NCBI GenBank assembly: GCA_015183035.1 | Contig: JACZZP010000017.1 | Span: 1,674,001 to 1,738,000, forward strand | Direction of reading: 5' to 3' | Origin: Meloidogyne chitwoodi | Taxonomy: Eukaryota; Nematoda; Chromadorea; Rhabditida; Meloidogynidae | DNA length: 64,000 bases | Part shown: in pieces, positions 11,457 through 22,733 of the stretch | Layout: every line of letters begins with the position of its first letter | How positions within the stretch are numbered: position 1 is the stretch's first letter | Program-made: the position numbers and the translations under genes | The notes under the pieces: generated by a model | Databases searched by the model: none | Told to the model about the DNA's origin: nothing | What the model saw: the letters and a program-made list of their open reading frames with translations, nothing else

Positions 11457-13000
11457 TTAATTTGTATTTATTATTCTATTTGGCATTGAAGTTTCCGGCA
11501 TTGGGGCAATTTGATGAATATTTGATGAGCTTTGATTATTATTTTTACATCTAAAAATAACTTGTCTATAATTTCGTATTGTTACAATTGTTACCTTAAA
11601 ATAAAAGTAAAAATAAATTAAAAATATTAAATTACAATTGGATTTAAAACAGCAATCAAAGAGGCTAAACTGCTAGTAAGAAAGATTGCAATATAAGAAG
11701 AATAGAGTCCAGGTAAATTAAATAAAAAATTTAAATTAGCAAATAAATGAGTGATATTTGTTAATAAAGGTATAATAGCCTATAAAATATTTTTTAAAAT
11801 TATTTTTAAAAATATTACCTGAGAAATCAAAACAATACTTATTTGTTTATTCATATTACGTATTTTACTCATTTCTATTCCTTTACAATGAAGATAAACA
11901 TGAATTTGAATTCTTATTCCACAAAAAATAATTATTAAATAATTAATTATTGTTAATGCTGAAGCATAATTAGCGACGAAAATAGATAAATCATTAGACT
12001 AAATATATAAATTTAAATTAATGGATTTTTTAATTTTAATCTTTACCCTTGCTCTAAGTCCAACAACATAATTTTTAATAGTATCATTATCTAAATCAAA
12101 AATTTTTGCCAATTCATAATTTGTTAAATGTTCATTTTCTTGAGTTGGATGATTTGCAATAAAAGCACAAACGTTTAAAATTAAAAGTAAAATAATTACA
12201 GAAAAAATCAAAATTAATTGATGCTTAAATTTAACATCAAGTTGACTAAATAAATAAATAAAATTTTAAAGAATAATTATTTAAAATTACCAAACAACAG
12301 TTAAATAACGATAAATAAATAATGTACAAACATTCATTGTTGTTAATCTTGCCATAAAATGGTTGAAACGAAGAATTATGTTTTGCCAAGGATTTGGAAG
12401 GAAATGTATTGGTCCATAATTCCAAGCTGTACCCACTCCATTATCAGAAGCATAATTCTTTTTAATTTAAAATATTGTAATTTTGCTAATAAAAACATTA
12501 AAAAAACAAACACAAAAACAAAGTACACAAAGGAGAAACATCTAAAACATTTCTTATAAACAAAACAATTATAAAACAAACAAAACAATTATAAAACAAC
12601 TTACAGGTTGAGATATAGAAAAAACAACAATAGCAATAATATCAACAAAACAAGTTTGTAATAATATTTTACTATAAACTTGCATTTCTTTCATTGTATA
12701 ACGTAAAATTAAATAAATTAATAATAAATTGGAAAATAATCCAAATGTTGCAAAACAAAGAATAGTTGTAGAATATATTAATGCTACTCCCATTATTTAA
12801 TTATTATAAAACAATTAAAAAATCTTTTATTTCAAATATTATTTAATGTTGACATTAATAAAAAATTAAAAAAATTTACATTAAAAATGTTAAAAACATT
12901 TTCACTTTAATAAATACATTTTTATCATAAAAATAAATGTGAGAAAATGTTTAATTTTTAACTTTTTTAATTAAAAGTATAAAACAGTAATTTAAAAAAG
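11340..13000. repeat. Direct duplication unit 1 (chemoreceptor)
   Basis: This block carries chemoreceptor copy 1 and its flanks. It aligns in the same orientation with about 22205-24300, except for a 386 bp GC-richer insertion in the second unit at 22341-22726. Coding sequence is very similar; non-coding flanks show more indels. Confidence 0.85.
11457..12793 (-). CDS. Nematode 7TM chemoreceptor-like GPCR (copy 1)
   Basis: Six exons (12793-12605, 12457-12291, 12245-12047, 11998-11819, 11779-11636, 11594-11457) give 338 aa. Several long hydrophobic helices separated by short polar loops are visible, starting at the N-terminus (IYSTTILCFATFGLFSNLLL), with later helices in LILIFSVIIL-type, NYASALTIINYLIIIFCG and AIFLTSSLGSLVAVLNPI-type segments, and a polar tail. 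There is no signal peptide. The layout fits nematode serpentine chemoreceptors; the exact subfamily is not recognised. Splice positions are the same as in copy 2. The C-terminal six residues differ from copy 2. Likely role is chemosensation in sensory neurons. Confidence 0.85.
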
Positions 13001-13580
13001 TTAAAAAATCGTATAAATAAAAGTATTGGAATGGAATTTTTATAAAATAACAACAATAATATTGAAAAATGTATTTTTAATTACTTTATTTGTGGAATAT
13101 AAAAATTAAATTAGAATAATATTTTTTAGATTTAATTACAATTGTTTGTGCATAGGGTACAATTTATTTTAAGATTCCTTATTCTCCCAATCTACAATAA
13201 TAAACAAATAAAAAATAACTTTATCATATGCCACCTCGCACAAATAAAAATAATAAATAATTAAAATAGGGATATTAATTGGCTTACCCATGAAAAAAAA
13301 ACAAACTTTTTATTGCTCAAATTTGCTCGGTACCGAGAAAACTAAAAAAATTTATATTAAAATAAAACTCTGTCTTATACAATAAAAAAATATTTTTATC
13401 AATAAAATAATTTTAATTTATTAAACTACAATAATAAGAACTTTACATATATTTAATTAATTAATATTTTTCTTTAATTTTTAAATATTTTTTTCTCCAA
13501 ATTTTTTTTCATCTTTTGTAAATTCTTTAATAAATAAAAACATAAATTAATTTGATGTTTTTGTATTGTTGTTGTTGAAT
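12794..13580. other. AT-rich spacer
   Basis: The first 200 bp are shared with the flank of chemoreceptor copy 2. Nothing gene-like is seen in the rest. A slightly more complex patch occurs at 13190-13340. Confidence 0.5.
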
Positions 13581-13769
13581 TTATGGTTTAGTACAAACAT
13601 TATTAAAACATTTATAATTATCACAACAATTACTTAAAGCCATTGAATTATCACATCGTTCCCCATTTGCAACACAAAAAGGATATTTTTGTTGAGTAAA
13701 TATAAATAAAGAAAAAAATAAAAATAAAATAAATATTAATTGAATTTTTCCAATTGATTTGAATAACAT
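13581..13769 (-). CDS. Secreted single-knottin paralogue, truncated
   Basis: 62 aa in one exon. The signal peptide and first cystine-knot block (C-x6-C-x8-CC-x3-C-x4-C) align with the 88-aa gene at 10125-10391, with the shared end NNVCTK. A stop follows one residue later, so the whole second six-cysteine block is lost and what follows the stop is Gln-rich and cysteine-free when read on. It may be a functional one-knot peptide or a decaying copy. Flanks on both sides are related to those of the longer gene, so the pair arose by local duplication. Confidence 0.65.
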   Translation of the reverse strand: MLFKSIGKIQLIFILFLFFSLFIFTQQKYPFCVANGERCDNSMALSNCCDNYKCFNNVCTKP

Positions 13770-14960
13770 TTTTTTTAATTTTTATTAAAAAATTTATTTA
13801 TTTTTTTTAATCTAAAATGTTTAATTTAATTTAAATTTGTAAAATTAAATTAAAAAATATTTATAAAGAATAATAAATTAATTTATTTAATTTTTAAATA
13901 TTTAGTTATTTTTTAAAATATTTGAGATAAATATTAAGTATAAATAAAAAGTTTTTAAAAAATAAAAATATACATAAATTAAATATTTTTTCTTTTAAAA
14001 ATAATCAGGTACTGAAAATAAAAAAATTAAAATAAAGAAATAATAAAATTGAATTAAAACAATTCTATTTTATATTAAAAATTTATAAATATTCTATGAC
14101 AATTTTTAATCTTTAAATATTTTAATCTCTGAACATTATGTTGGATAAACATATTTCTTTCTATAAATAGCAACTTTTTTTTAAACAAAGTTTTATAAAA
14201 CTTTGTTTTGTATTCTCCTATTTTTGTTGTACAAATACAAGTAAATATATCAATACTTTAATAATAAAATAATACATTAAAATTATTTATTATTTCTAAA
14301 AAAAAATCCACGTTTTTAAACGTTGATTTGTGTTACCTAAATATTTAAATGACAATAACTAATTTTTAATTTATTTAAATAAATAAATATATTTAATAAA
14401 GGTATATTTTAAATTAATTCTAAAAAATAATACTTAATTTATTTTTAGTTATGTAAATATTTATTTGTCTTTGTCTGGATATTATTTAAGAATTAAAATT
14501 TAGTGATATTATAATATTTATTTTTTTAATTTAAAAAAGAAAAATAAAGAAAGTCGAAAATTGATAATATTTTATAATTAAATTAATTTAAAAAATAAAA
14601 ATAATTTTTTTAAATAAGTGAATGGCATTGAAATAATTAAAAATTATTTTATCCTTCAGAAAATTAATAAAATAATTTATTAATGTAAAATTTTAAAATT
14701 AAATTAGTCATTTTTCTGATTTTTAAATTTTATTAGTTTTAATATTTTTTAACATAAAATGATTCATAAATAAAAAAACAATAAATAAATTTAAATATAA
14801 AAAATTAAATTAATGCTTCATTAAGTGCTAATATAATTTAAAAAATATATAAATATTTTATCTAAAATTGTCATCTATTATTGTAATAAATATATATTTA
14901 ATTTTATTTATTTATTTAATTTTAACAAAATAAAAATTTATATATTTATTTATTTTAAAA
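13770..14960. other. AT-rich spacer
   Basis: Bases 13770-14350 are related to the upstream flank of the double-knottin gene (shared words around ACGTTTTTAAA near 14310). The remainder is low-complexity A/T upstream of the PLA2-like gene. No exon is recognised. Confidence 0.5.
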
Positions 14961-17900
14961 ATGTTTTTTAATTTTATTTTATTATTTTTTAATATTTTTT
15001 ATTTTATTATTACTTCTTCTCTATCTACTTTTAATGAATGTCCTGCAAATAATATTACTTATCATTTAACAAAAAATAATAAAACATGTGAAAGGTATTA
15101 AATTAATAAATTATTTAATTAAATTAATTTTTAAAAAAGTTTAATAATTTGTTATGAAAGTCAATTTGGTTTAAATAAATTAGAAGGTAATTGGAAACCT
15201 AATGAACGTTTTATTGTTGAAAAAATAAAAGAATATTCAATTTGTCAAGAATGTATTAATGAAGGAAAATGTTTACTTAAAAATAATAATGAATGGAATG
15301 GTTTAAAAATTACTGAAAATAATAATGGAATAATTGAATTATATTCTGATATTATTAATAAACAGTTAAGAGAAGATTATTTTTAAAACTAGTAGACACA
15401 ACATTATTTGTTTTATAGAAACAATGAAATAGAAAACATCATTTTTCTGTTTTCTGGTTATTTTTATTGTTTGTTGTGTTTTTGATTATGTTATAATTTG
15501 TTTTTAAATGTTTTTTATATTTTTTCCTGTTTTTCAATGTTTTTGGAAGTTTTTTCAATGTTTTGAATGTTTAAGTTGTATATTTTAGCAGCATGTTTTA
15601 TCTAGTAAAAACTTAAGTATAGTAATTCTGTTAGTCAAAGAAAAATAGTCAGAGACAATCTCTCTTCTTTTTCTATACTATTTTTATTTAAATAAACTTT
15701 TTTTAATTATTTCAGAATTTCTCTTGATAAAATAAATTCAACTGAAATTATATTTTATTTATTTATTTGTTGGGATAAACAAAATTCTGGTAATTTTATT
15801 ATTCAAATATTTAATTATTTTTTAAAGTATCTCAATGTCAACAAATTAATAATAAAATAAAAGATTTATCTTCATATATTAAAGATGCCCTTATTTTAAT
15901 AAAATTAGATATGTTATTAAATATTGGATTACCAATAAATATTAAAACACAACCATTGGTTAATAAGAGAAAAGTTTTTTTAAGTAATATTAATTGCAAA
16001 GAAGAGGTAATTATTTATTTAATTTATTTTTTGTCTATTTATTTAATAAAAAACGGAAAAACAATAATCTAATTGACTAAGAAATACACATTGACCAAAG
16101 TTTATGAATAGGACAATATCCATTTAATAAATTCAATATATATTTATTTTCTTATTGGATTTTTAAAACATTTTATCTTTTGGCTTAATATAATTAAATT
16201 TTAGATAAATAAAACTGAAACAGAATCAGAAGAGATTAAGACAACAGAGTCAACGGAAACTGAATCAGAAGAAATTACAGAAACAATGAAAACTAAATCA
16301 GAAGAAATTAAAACAACAATTAAAACATCAACAGTTAAAACACAACCAATTTGTCCAATTAAACGAAACCCAAATGATTATAATAATTATGGATGCTAGT
16401 AAGCATTTTTTAATAATTATTTAATTAAAATTTTTTAAAGTTGTGGTAAAGAAAATACAGGTGATTTAACATCTTTTGATGATATTGATAAGTAAATAAT
16501 TTTAAAATTATAAAATTATTAATATATTTAGATGCTGTAGATTTCGTAATTTATGTTATTCAAAATCAAAAACAGAAATAAAAAATTGTCACCCAGAAAA
16601 TTTTAATATTTTTACTGAACCTATTCAAAATTTGAAAAAAAATTACAAATTTAATTGTGAAGAAGATAAATTTTTTATTAAAGAACTAAAAGACTTTTTC
16701 AATTTATCTTCTTTTACTCGTAATTATACTGTTGAAACAAATTTTAATTGTCTTTTTGGAAATGACAATTGTCAAAGAAGTCTTTGTTTTTGTGATGCGT
16801 AATTTATTTAATTTTAATTTATTAAATTAATAAATTAATTTAGTATTTTTCTTTCTTGTTTGGCAACTTTTGAAAAACCTGATAAAGCAATGCCTTGTTT
16901 GGAAACATTTATAAATAATGGAGATTCTATTTTGAGTGGATTAATTAAAGATATCTTAAATAACAAATTTAAATACGAAGAAGCTTTTAAATTAATTGAA
17001 AAATTTGAAAAAGAATCTAAAAATGAAAATTATTTTTTTAATGACGAAAAATATGAAAACATTGATAAAATTATTGACGAATTTATTATTGCTCATAATG
17101 CCACTATTGACTCAAAAAATAAAGGAATTGATAGAATAAATTATATTAATAAAAATAGTGAAAATTCTAATTTGTTAAAAGATGCTGATGATGGATATTA
17201 TATTTTAATTAAATTATTATTACCTCAAATGAATTATGCTACAGAAAAATATAATAAATTTCTAACAAATTATTATAACAAATTGGTTGTAGAAACATTT
17301 AATAGAAAACCAACTTGTCCAATTAAAAGAAATCCAGTTGATTACAACAATTATGGATGCTAGTAAATATTAAAATAATTAAATATAATAAAGAATGACG
17401 TTAACGAACATTTCAAAACATTGTGTCAAAACTTATTGAAAACTCAAACAATTTGTTTTATAAGCTTGTTTAGAATATTTCTTATCTCCCTACAAAAAAT
17501 CAGAATTTTTGGAATATCAGAACATGTTCAAAACATCTTCAGTCATTTCCGCCACTTGACCGGTCATGACCAGAAAAACAGCAAACTAAAAATTTATGTA
17601 AAATGTTTTGAACATGTTCTGATGATCTAAAAATTCTGATTTTTTATAGGGAAAATAAAACAGTCTAGACAAGTTTATAAAACAAATATTAGATTTTTCA
17701 ATGGGTTTTGACTAAATGTTTGTAAATGTTCGTCAGCAAAAAAGTTCGGTCAGAAAAACACTGATACATATATGTATTATAGTTTATCTGAGGTATATTT
17801 TCTGCTTAAAAATTACAAAATTATATAAACAAGAATTGTTTTATTAAAAAAGTTTACTTCAGTACCTATGTACTAAATTATAACTAAAGTATCTTTTTAT

Positions 17901-18816
17901 TTAATTTAATTTTTTTATAGTTGTGGTGCAGGTAATTCAAAAGGAACACCTTTTGATGAAATTGATAAGTATAAATATTTAAATATAAAATTAAAATATT
18001 TTATATATTTGTAGATGTTGTCAACTTCATGATGATTGCCATTCAAAATCAAAAAAAGAAAATAAAAATTGTCCTTCAATTACTAATGATATTTTTACTA
18101 GATCTATTAAAAAAAGTCCAAATTACAAATTTAATTGTGAAGAAAATCAATCTTTTATTAAAAAAATTAAAAAACATTTTAATAATAATAATTCTTTTAT
18201 TATTGAAACAAAATTTAATTGTGTTACAGGAAATAATAAATGTCAAAGAAGTCTTTGTTTTTGTGATGCGTAATTAATTTATTTTAATTAAATATAAATT
18301 AAATTAATTTAGTATTTTAATTTCTTGTTTGGCTAATATTCCAAAACCTAATAGAACAATGCCTTGTTTTGAAACATTTATGGAAAATGCAGAACCTACT
18401 TTGATCGAATCTATTAATAATTTTCTTAAAGTTTTATCAATTAATAAACCTTATCTTTATGGAAATCTTACATTATTACGAAAAATAGTCAATAAGATCA
18501 AAAATAAAGAATATAAAGATGTTCGAGATAGAATTAAAGATATGGAAGAAGCTATAAAAATAGAGAAAAATATAGAAATGCTATTAACTCTATTATGGAG
18601 TCTTTCAAAGAAGGATCTAATGAACGGCTAGAAATACTACATTCAACTGATGAAAATAATCAAAAGTTATTAAAAGAAATTGTTGGTGCTCAATTTATTA
18701 TTTTAAAGTTATTTGATGAATTAAAAAAACCAGAAGAAGAGTATGATTTAATAAATAAAGATATTGATAATGTTATGAAAAGAATTCGTGAAGGATTACC
18801 TAAAGGAGGAAAATAA
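14961..18816 (+). CDS. Secreted protein with two phospholipase A2-like units
   Basis: Eleven exons: 14961-15094, 15140-15364, 15716-15789, 15828-16006, 16205-16398, 16441-16491, 16532-16798, 16844-17362, 17921-17968, 18015-18269, 18313 onward. The frame stays open from a signal peptide through about 754 aa to a stop at 18631. Two modules share the sequence CPIKRNP-DYNNYGC, a calcium-loop-like YGCYCG, a CC-x4-C helix and a CFCDA-CLA segment, as in secreted PLA2. Unit 1 has CCRFRNLC, with Arg291-Asn292 where the catalytic His-Asp belongs, so it should be inactive. Unit 2 has CCQLHDDC (His569-Asp570) and could be active. Both units use the same splice phases, so they arose by exon-block duplication. 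A Glu/Thr/Lys-rich linker precedes unit 1. Near 18550-18600 the helical tail appears to change frame (continuation open to 18816): frameshift, missed intron or sequence error. Secreted lipid hydrolysis or binding is inferred. Confidence 0.8.
17395..17738. mobile_element. Palindromic fold-back MITE in PLA2-like intron
   Basis: The two halves of this roughly 345 bp element are imperfect reverse complements along nearly their whole length. The ends are TGACGTTAACGAACATTT on the left and AAATGTTCGTCAGC on the right, and the centre is near GACCGGTCATGACC (about 17566). It accounts for most of the unusually long intron (17363-17920). No coding capacity. Confidence 0.85.
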
Positions 18817-19869
18817 ATAAATAATTATTTATTTAATTTAAATTTATTATTTAAAATTAAAGGTACATTTCAGTTAAACATAACTGTCTCAAAATTTAGA
18901 AATATTTATTTAATAATTAAATTAAAAACAGAAAAGTACTAAATTAATCAAATTAAATAAATAACATTTTTTATTTAAAAATAAATATATTATATATTTA
19001 ATTTATAAGCACAACTTTATTAGTTTTATCTTAAAAGTACCCTCATTATTTCAAACTTGTGTGATATATTTTTAGAATAAAAAATAATATTAATTTGTTA
19101 GAATTTAATTTTAAATAATTATTGAGTAAAAAAAGTAAATTTAAAAGAAGGAAAATTAAAATATTAGATAGTAAAAATAAAATAAAATTGTAGTGGAATA
19201 AATCACGTTTATTATTGTCTAATCTGAAATTTTTGTTTATTTTACTTCCTTTTCATATACCTAATAATGTTTTGTTAAATAAATATAATAATGTTGTTTT
19301 TAAACATTAAATTTTTATTTTTATGGAAACATTGAGAAGGAGAGGGAGTGGTTGCTTCCCTAACATTTCTTACTTATTTTTTTTTAAATTGAGAAATATC
19401 ATAATCAAGGAATTAAAACTTGACAAAATAAAAAAAAATAAAAAATGTGTAAATGTTGCTACGTGTTTATTTTTTTAATAATAAAATATGTTTGTCAAAC
19501 AATTTAAATGTTTCCATATAAACAGAACTAATTTTACAGAGAAAATATAAACATTCTGAACATTAATAAATATATTTTATTAAATTAAATATTTATTTGT
19601 TTCTTCTAAACAAATTGTAAATATTTAAATAAACCTCCAAAAATGAGCTTACTCCCCCCTATGATATTTTTCAATTCTTAAATGTTTATAAACTTATGGT
19701 CAAAGCTTATAACTTATTTTTTGTCAATTAAGATTTATTATTTCAATAGCTCTTTAAAACCTCATAAATGATTAAACTCGGAGTTTGGACCTTTCAGAAC
19801 AAATAATTTTAAAAATTATTTCCCAAATATCAATATACCCTAATAAACTTTATTTTTTAAGAAATAAAA
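18817..19869. other. Spacer and upstream region of protease copy 2
   Basis: Up to about 19192 this is AT-rich with no gene. From 19193 it belongs to the right arm of the inverted duplication and mirrors the upstream region of protease copy 1, so likely holds the duplicated promoter. Confidence 0.6.
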
Positions 19870-21660
19870 ATGAAGAAAATGACTACTTTATTTTGTTTCT
19901 TCTTATTATTACAACTAGCTACATTGCCTTCATCTGTCTCTGCTCAAGGTGGTGGTTTATGTGAAATACTTGGTGGTATACTCTGTACTATACTCGGTCT
20001 TTTAGTAAACTTATTGAAAAGTTTGCTCGGCGGAGTACCTAATTTGGGTGATATAGATTATGAACAACTTGCAAAAGATTTAAAAGCACTCAGTGATATG
20101 GGAATTAAAATAACTGAAAAAGAACTTTTACAAAAAGCAAATGAAATAGCTTCTATTAATTTACTTGCTGATGGAGACTGGAAAGCAACATTGACTCTTC
20201 AATTTCTTTTGCCACATGATCGTCAGCTAATTCTTAATGGAGCAGTACCTGCCGAAGAGGATGGAGGAGATGATGAACCAAAAATAGAATTACCTGTTGA
20301 AGGAGAAGATGATGAAGGAGATGATGGAGAAGGAGATTCTGTAGCTAAAAGAGAAACAAGATTTAAAAGAGCAACATGCACATATAGAACAGAATTTGAT
20401 GCTCGTGACAACTGGTCAGGCTGTAGACCAATTATTAACAATGTTGTAAATCAAGGCCAATGTGGAAGTTGTTGGGCTGTTTCATCAGCTTCTGCCTTCA
20501 CAGATTGTAATTGTATTGCAAGAACAAAGAGAGGGCTTAGTACACCTAACAATGAATATAATACACGTTCTGCTTTTGATGTACTTACTTGTTCAATGAA
20601 AAATGGCTGTAGTGGGGGTTGGCCTGATAATGCATTTAAATGGATGAAAAATAATGGAGTTTGTACAGGAACAGATTATTCAACTAGAAGAGGATGTAAG
20701 CCTTATCCATTTCCACCAACTGGTCCAGCACAAACTGCACCGGCATGCGTTAATAGATGTACTGCAAACTGGGGAACATCATATCCAAATGATAAACAAA
20801 AGGGTATCTAATAGAAAAAAATATTTAAAAAAATTAAATTTAAATTTTGTAGTAGTAAAAACAGGAACATTAAGAGGAGAACAAGCTATTATAAATCAAC
20901 TTAAAGCGGGTGGTCCTGTGGTTGTTTGCTTTACAGCATTTGCTGATTTTATGGGCTACAAAGAAGGAGTTTATTCTGTAATTAATTTAACTACTATATT
21001 TTTAATTTAATTATTTATTTTTTTTAAAGAAAACTGGAAATCCCGAAAATAAAGGAGGACATGCAGTTGTTGTTGTTGGATATGGTACTCAAACATGTGG
21101 AAGTGTTAGTAAAAAATATTGGATTATTAGAAATTCATGGGGTACAGGTTGGGGTCAAAAAGGTTTTGTCTTCTTTCGACGTGGAGTGAATGAATGTAAT
21201 ATTGAAAATGACGGTTCTTATGGAACTCCTTAAATATAATAAAAATGTGAAATAAATAAAAATGTTATAATTAAATAATAAAATTGAGCAAAATAAAAGT
21301 TAATACATATATGTATTTCTTGAAATTAAAAAAAAACTAAAAATATGTATGTACTTAATTTTTAAGTCTTTATTTAATTAGGCAATTATTTTCATGTCTT
21401 TGGTATTTTTTTAGTTAAAAAAATATTAATCCATTTTGAATTTTCTTATAGCAAAGTCTCGTTCACTTGATTTGATTAATAGAAAAATTATAATATAATT
21501 TTATTTATAAAGTTGACAGTGCAAATTTAATTTATTTTTGAACTCCCCATTTTTCAATATGAAAATATTAAAAAGAATATATTTACTAATTTATTTTTAA
21601 AAAAGGTATAAATATTTTTACATGTTTATAATAAATATTTTTTAGCTTGTTTAATTTAGC
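19193..21660. repeat. Right arm of large inverted duplication
   Basis: The inverted partner of about 1-2461. It contains protease copy 2 with its flanks. From about 20090 to 20980 the two arms are almost identical, even in third codon positions and the first intron, whereas the first 150 coding bases and both outer flanks differ clearly. Confidence 0.9.
19870..21233 (+). CDS. Cathepsin B-like secreted cysteine protease (copy 2)
   Basis: Three exons (19870-20803, 20853-20977, 21030-21233) encode 420 aa. Layout: signal peptide (about 1-25), a hydrophobic segment rich in Leu/Gly (about 28-55), propeptide, Asp/Glu-rich linker (about 129-156), a basic RFKR at 164-167 suited to proprotein cleavage, then the mature C1A protease with catalytic Cys201 in GQCGSCW, His in KGGHAVVVVGYG and Asn in RNSWGTGWG. 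The disulfide-rich GCKPYPFPP region is cathepsin B-like but lacks the His-His of the occluding loop. The two extra residues relative to copy 1 lie just after the signal peptide. Promoter flank is duplicated with the gene, so both copies may be expressed alike (inference). Confidence 0.92.
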
Positions 21661-22340
21661 ATTTATTTTTTTTAATTTAAAAAAGAATGCTAAACTTTTA
21701 AAATTTTTTTTTGTTTTTATCAGGCTTAAAAACAAATTTAAACAAGAAAATAAAAATAGAAACAAAAACAAAAGAGTTGTACTTTTTTATTTGCAACATG
21801 ACACCATCTTTTCTTTTAAAATGTTTTATTAATTTTTTATTAAACAAAAAAACTTTAATAAAATAATTTGAAAGCTAAATTTTGACAATTTTTCTTTTTG
21901 GATTTTTGGGAGATTAATTACATTAAAAATGAGTGAAAAGTTGAGTATATCAGTTAAACTATATATTCAAGGTCAAGTTTATTTTCAAGTTGCAAAACTT
22001 TACTATAAAAGCACTCATTTATGTATTATTAATTTTGCGGAAAGTTTTGTTTTTTTTTTAATTCTGATTTGTTTCCGGAAAGTTTTCTTTGTTAATTCTG
22101 ATCCGGAAATATTAAAATTTCCATTAAAAATTAATTAATTAAGTATATTATACTTTTTTTGACTTATCTTTTTTCCAAAGTCAAATAAAAGGCAAAGTTT
22201 GAGAGTAACCTGCCTAAATATATTACCTATTTACGATAAAAACAAATATAAAACTGTTTATAATAACAAAATAAAACTGTTATTAAACACATGAGATTTG
22301 TTTAATAAAATCGATTTACTTCTTTTAATTTTAAAATTAA
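21234..22340. other. Spacer downstream of protease copy 2
   Basis: The first 430 bp belong to the inverted-duplication arm. The open frames on both strands at 21586-21832 and 21929-22138 overlap low-complexity Lys/Phe/Asn sequence and are not supported. From about 22205 the sequence is the downstream flank of the duplicated chemoreceptor unit. Confidence 0.5.
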
Positions 22341-22726
22341 ATAACGCGTCGCGCCTGCTGTGGAATGGTGCTGGCTAGGGCCTCTTCTACTGGGGTATTT
22401 AGATGGACATTATCATAGGAAACCAAATCCTATTCAGCAGCGCCAAGGGTTGATCAAGTCCTTGGGCATGCCGAAGCATAGATCTAATACACAAAGATGT
22501 TAAATGCCTTTATTCATAGGGAAAATGGTACATAGTATATTGCACAATAATATAAGATGAGAACCACACTAACTGAACCTCTGACTAACCTCTCAGACTG
22601 ACATCTTATAACGGGGAAATGTGCGATTAAATATGAGAATAAAATGGGCGGATAAATATATGCTGGTAAAGCAAATTAAATATATCGAACATTGCTCTTT
22701 ACCCTTAGGTGACTAATTCCTCTTAC
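22341..22726 (-). mobile_element. GC-richer insertion, candidate solo LTR
   Basis: A 386 bp block that is absent from the otherwise alignable chemoreceptor unit 1. It is flanked by AATTAA on both sides (22335-22340 and 22727-22732), a possible target duplication, though weak in such AT-rich DNA. Its composition is far richer in G+C than its surroundings. Read on the minus strand it has a TATAAG box (around 22605), a CAGTCTGAG start-like site downstream, and an AATAAAGGC polyadenylation-like signal, which is the order expected of a long terminal repeat. Ends do not show a clean TG...CA, so class and exact borders are uncertain. Confidence 0.5.
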
Positions 22727-22733
22727 AATTAAT

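Noticed and set aside
12359..12559. Frame antisense to chemoreceptor exon 2 (and the copy at 23627-23827)
   Set aside because: It is a shadow of the receptor exon and intron; preserved because of the duplication.
15365..15715. Element-like sequence in PLA2-like intron 2
   Set aside because: ACTAGTAGACAC and CTAGTAAAAAC hint at inverted ends, but matching is too weak to call a mobile element.
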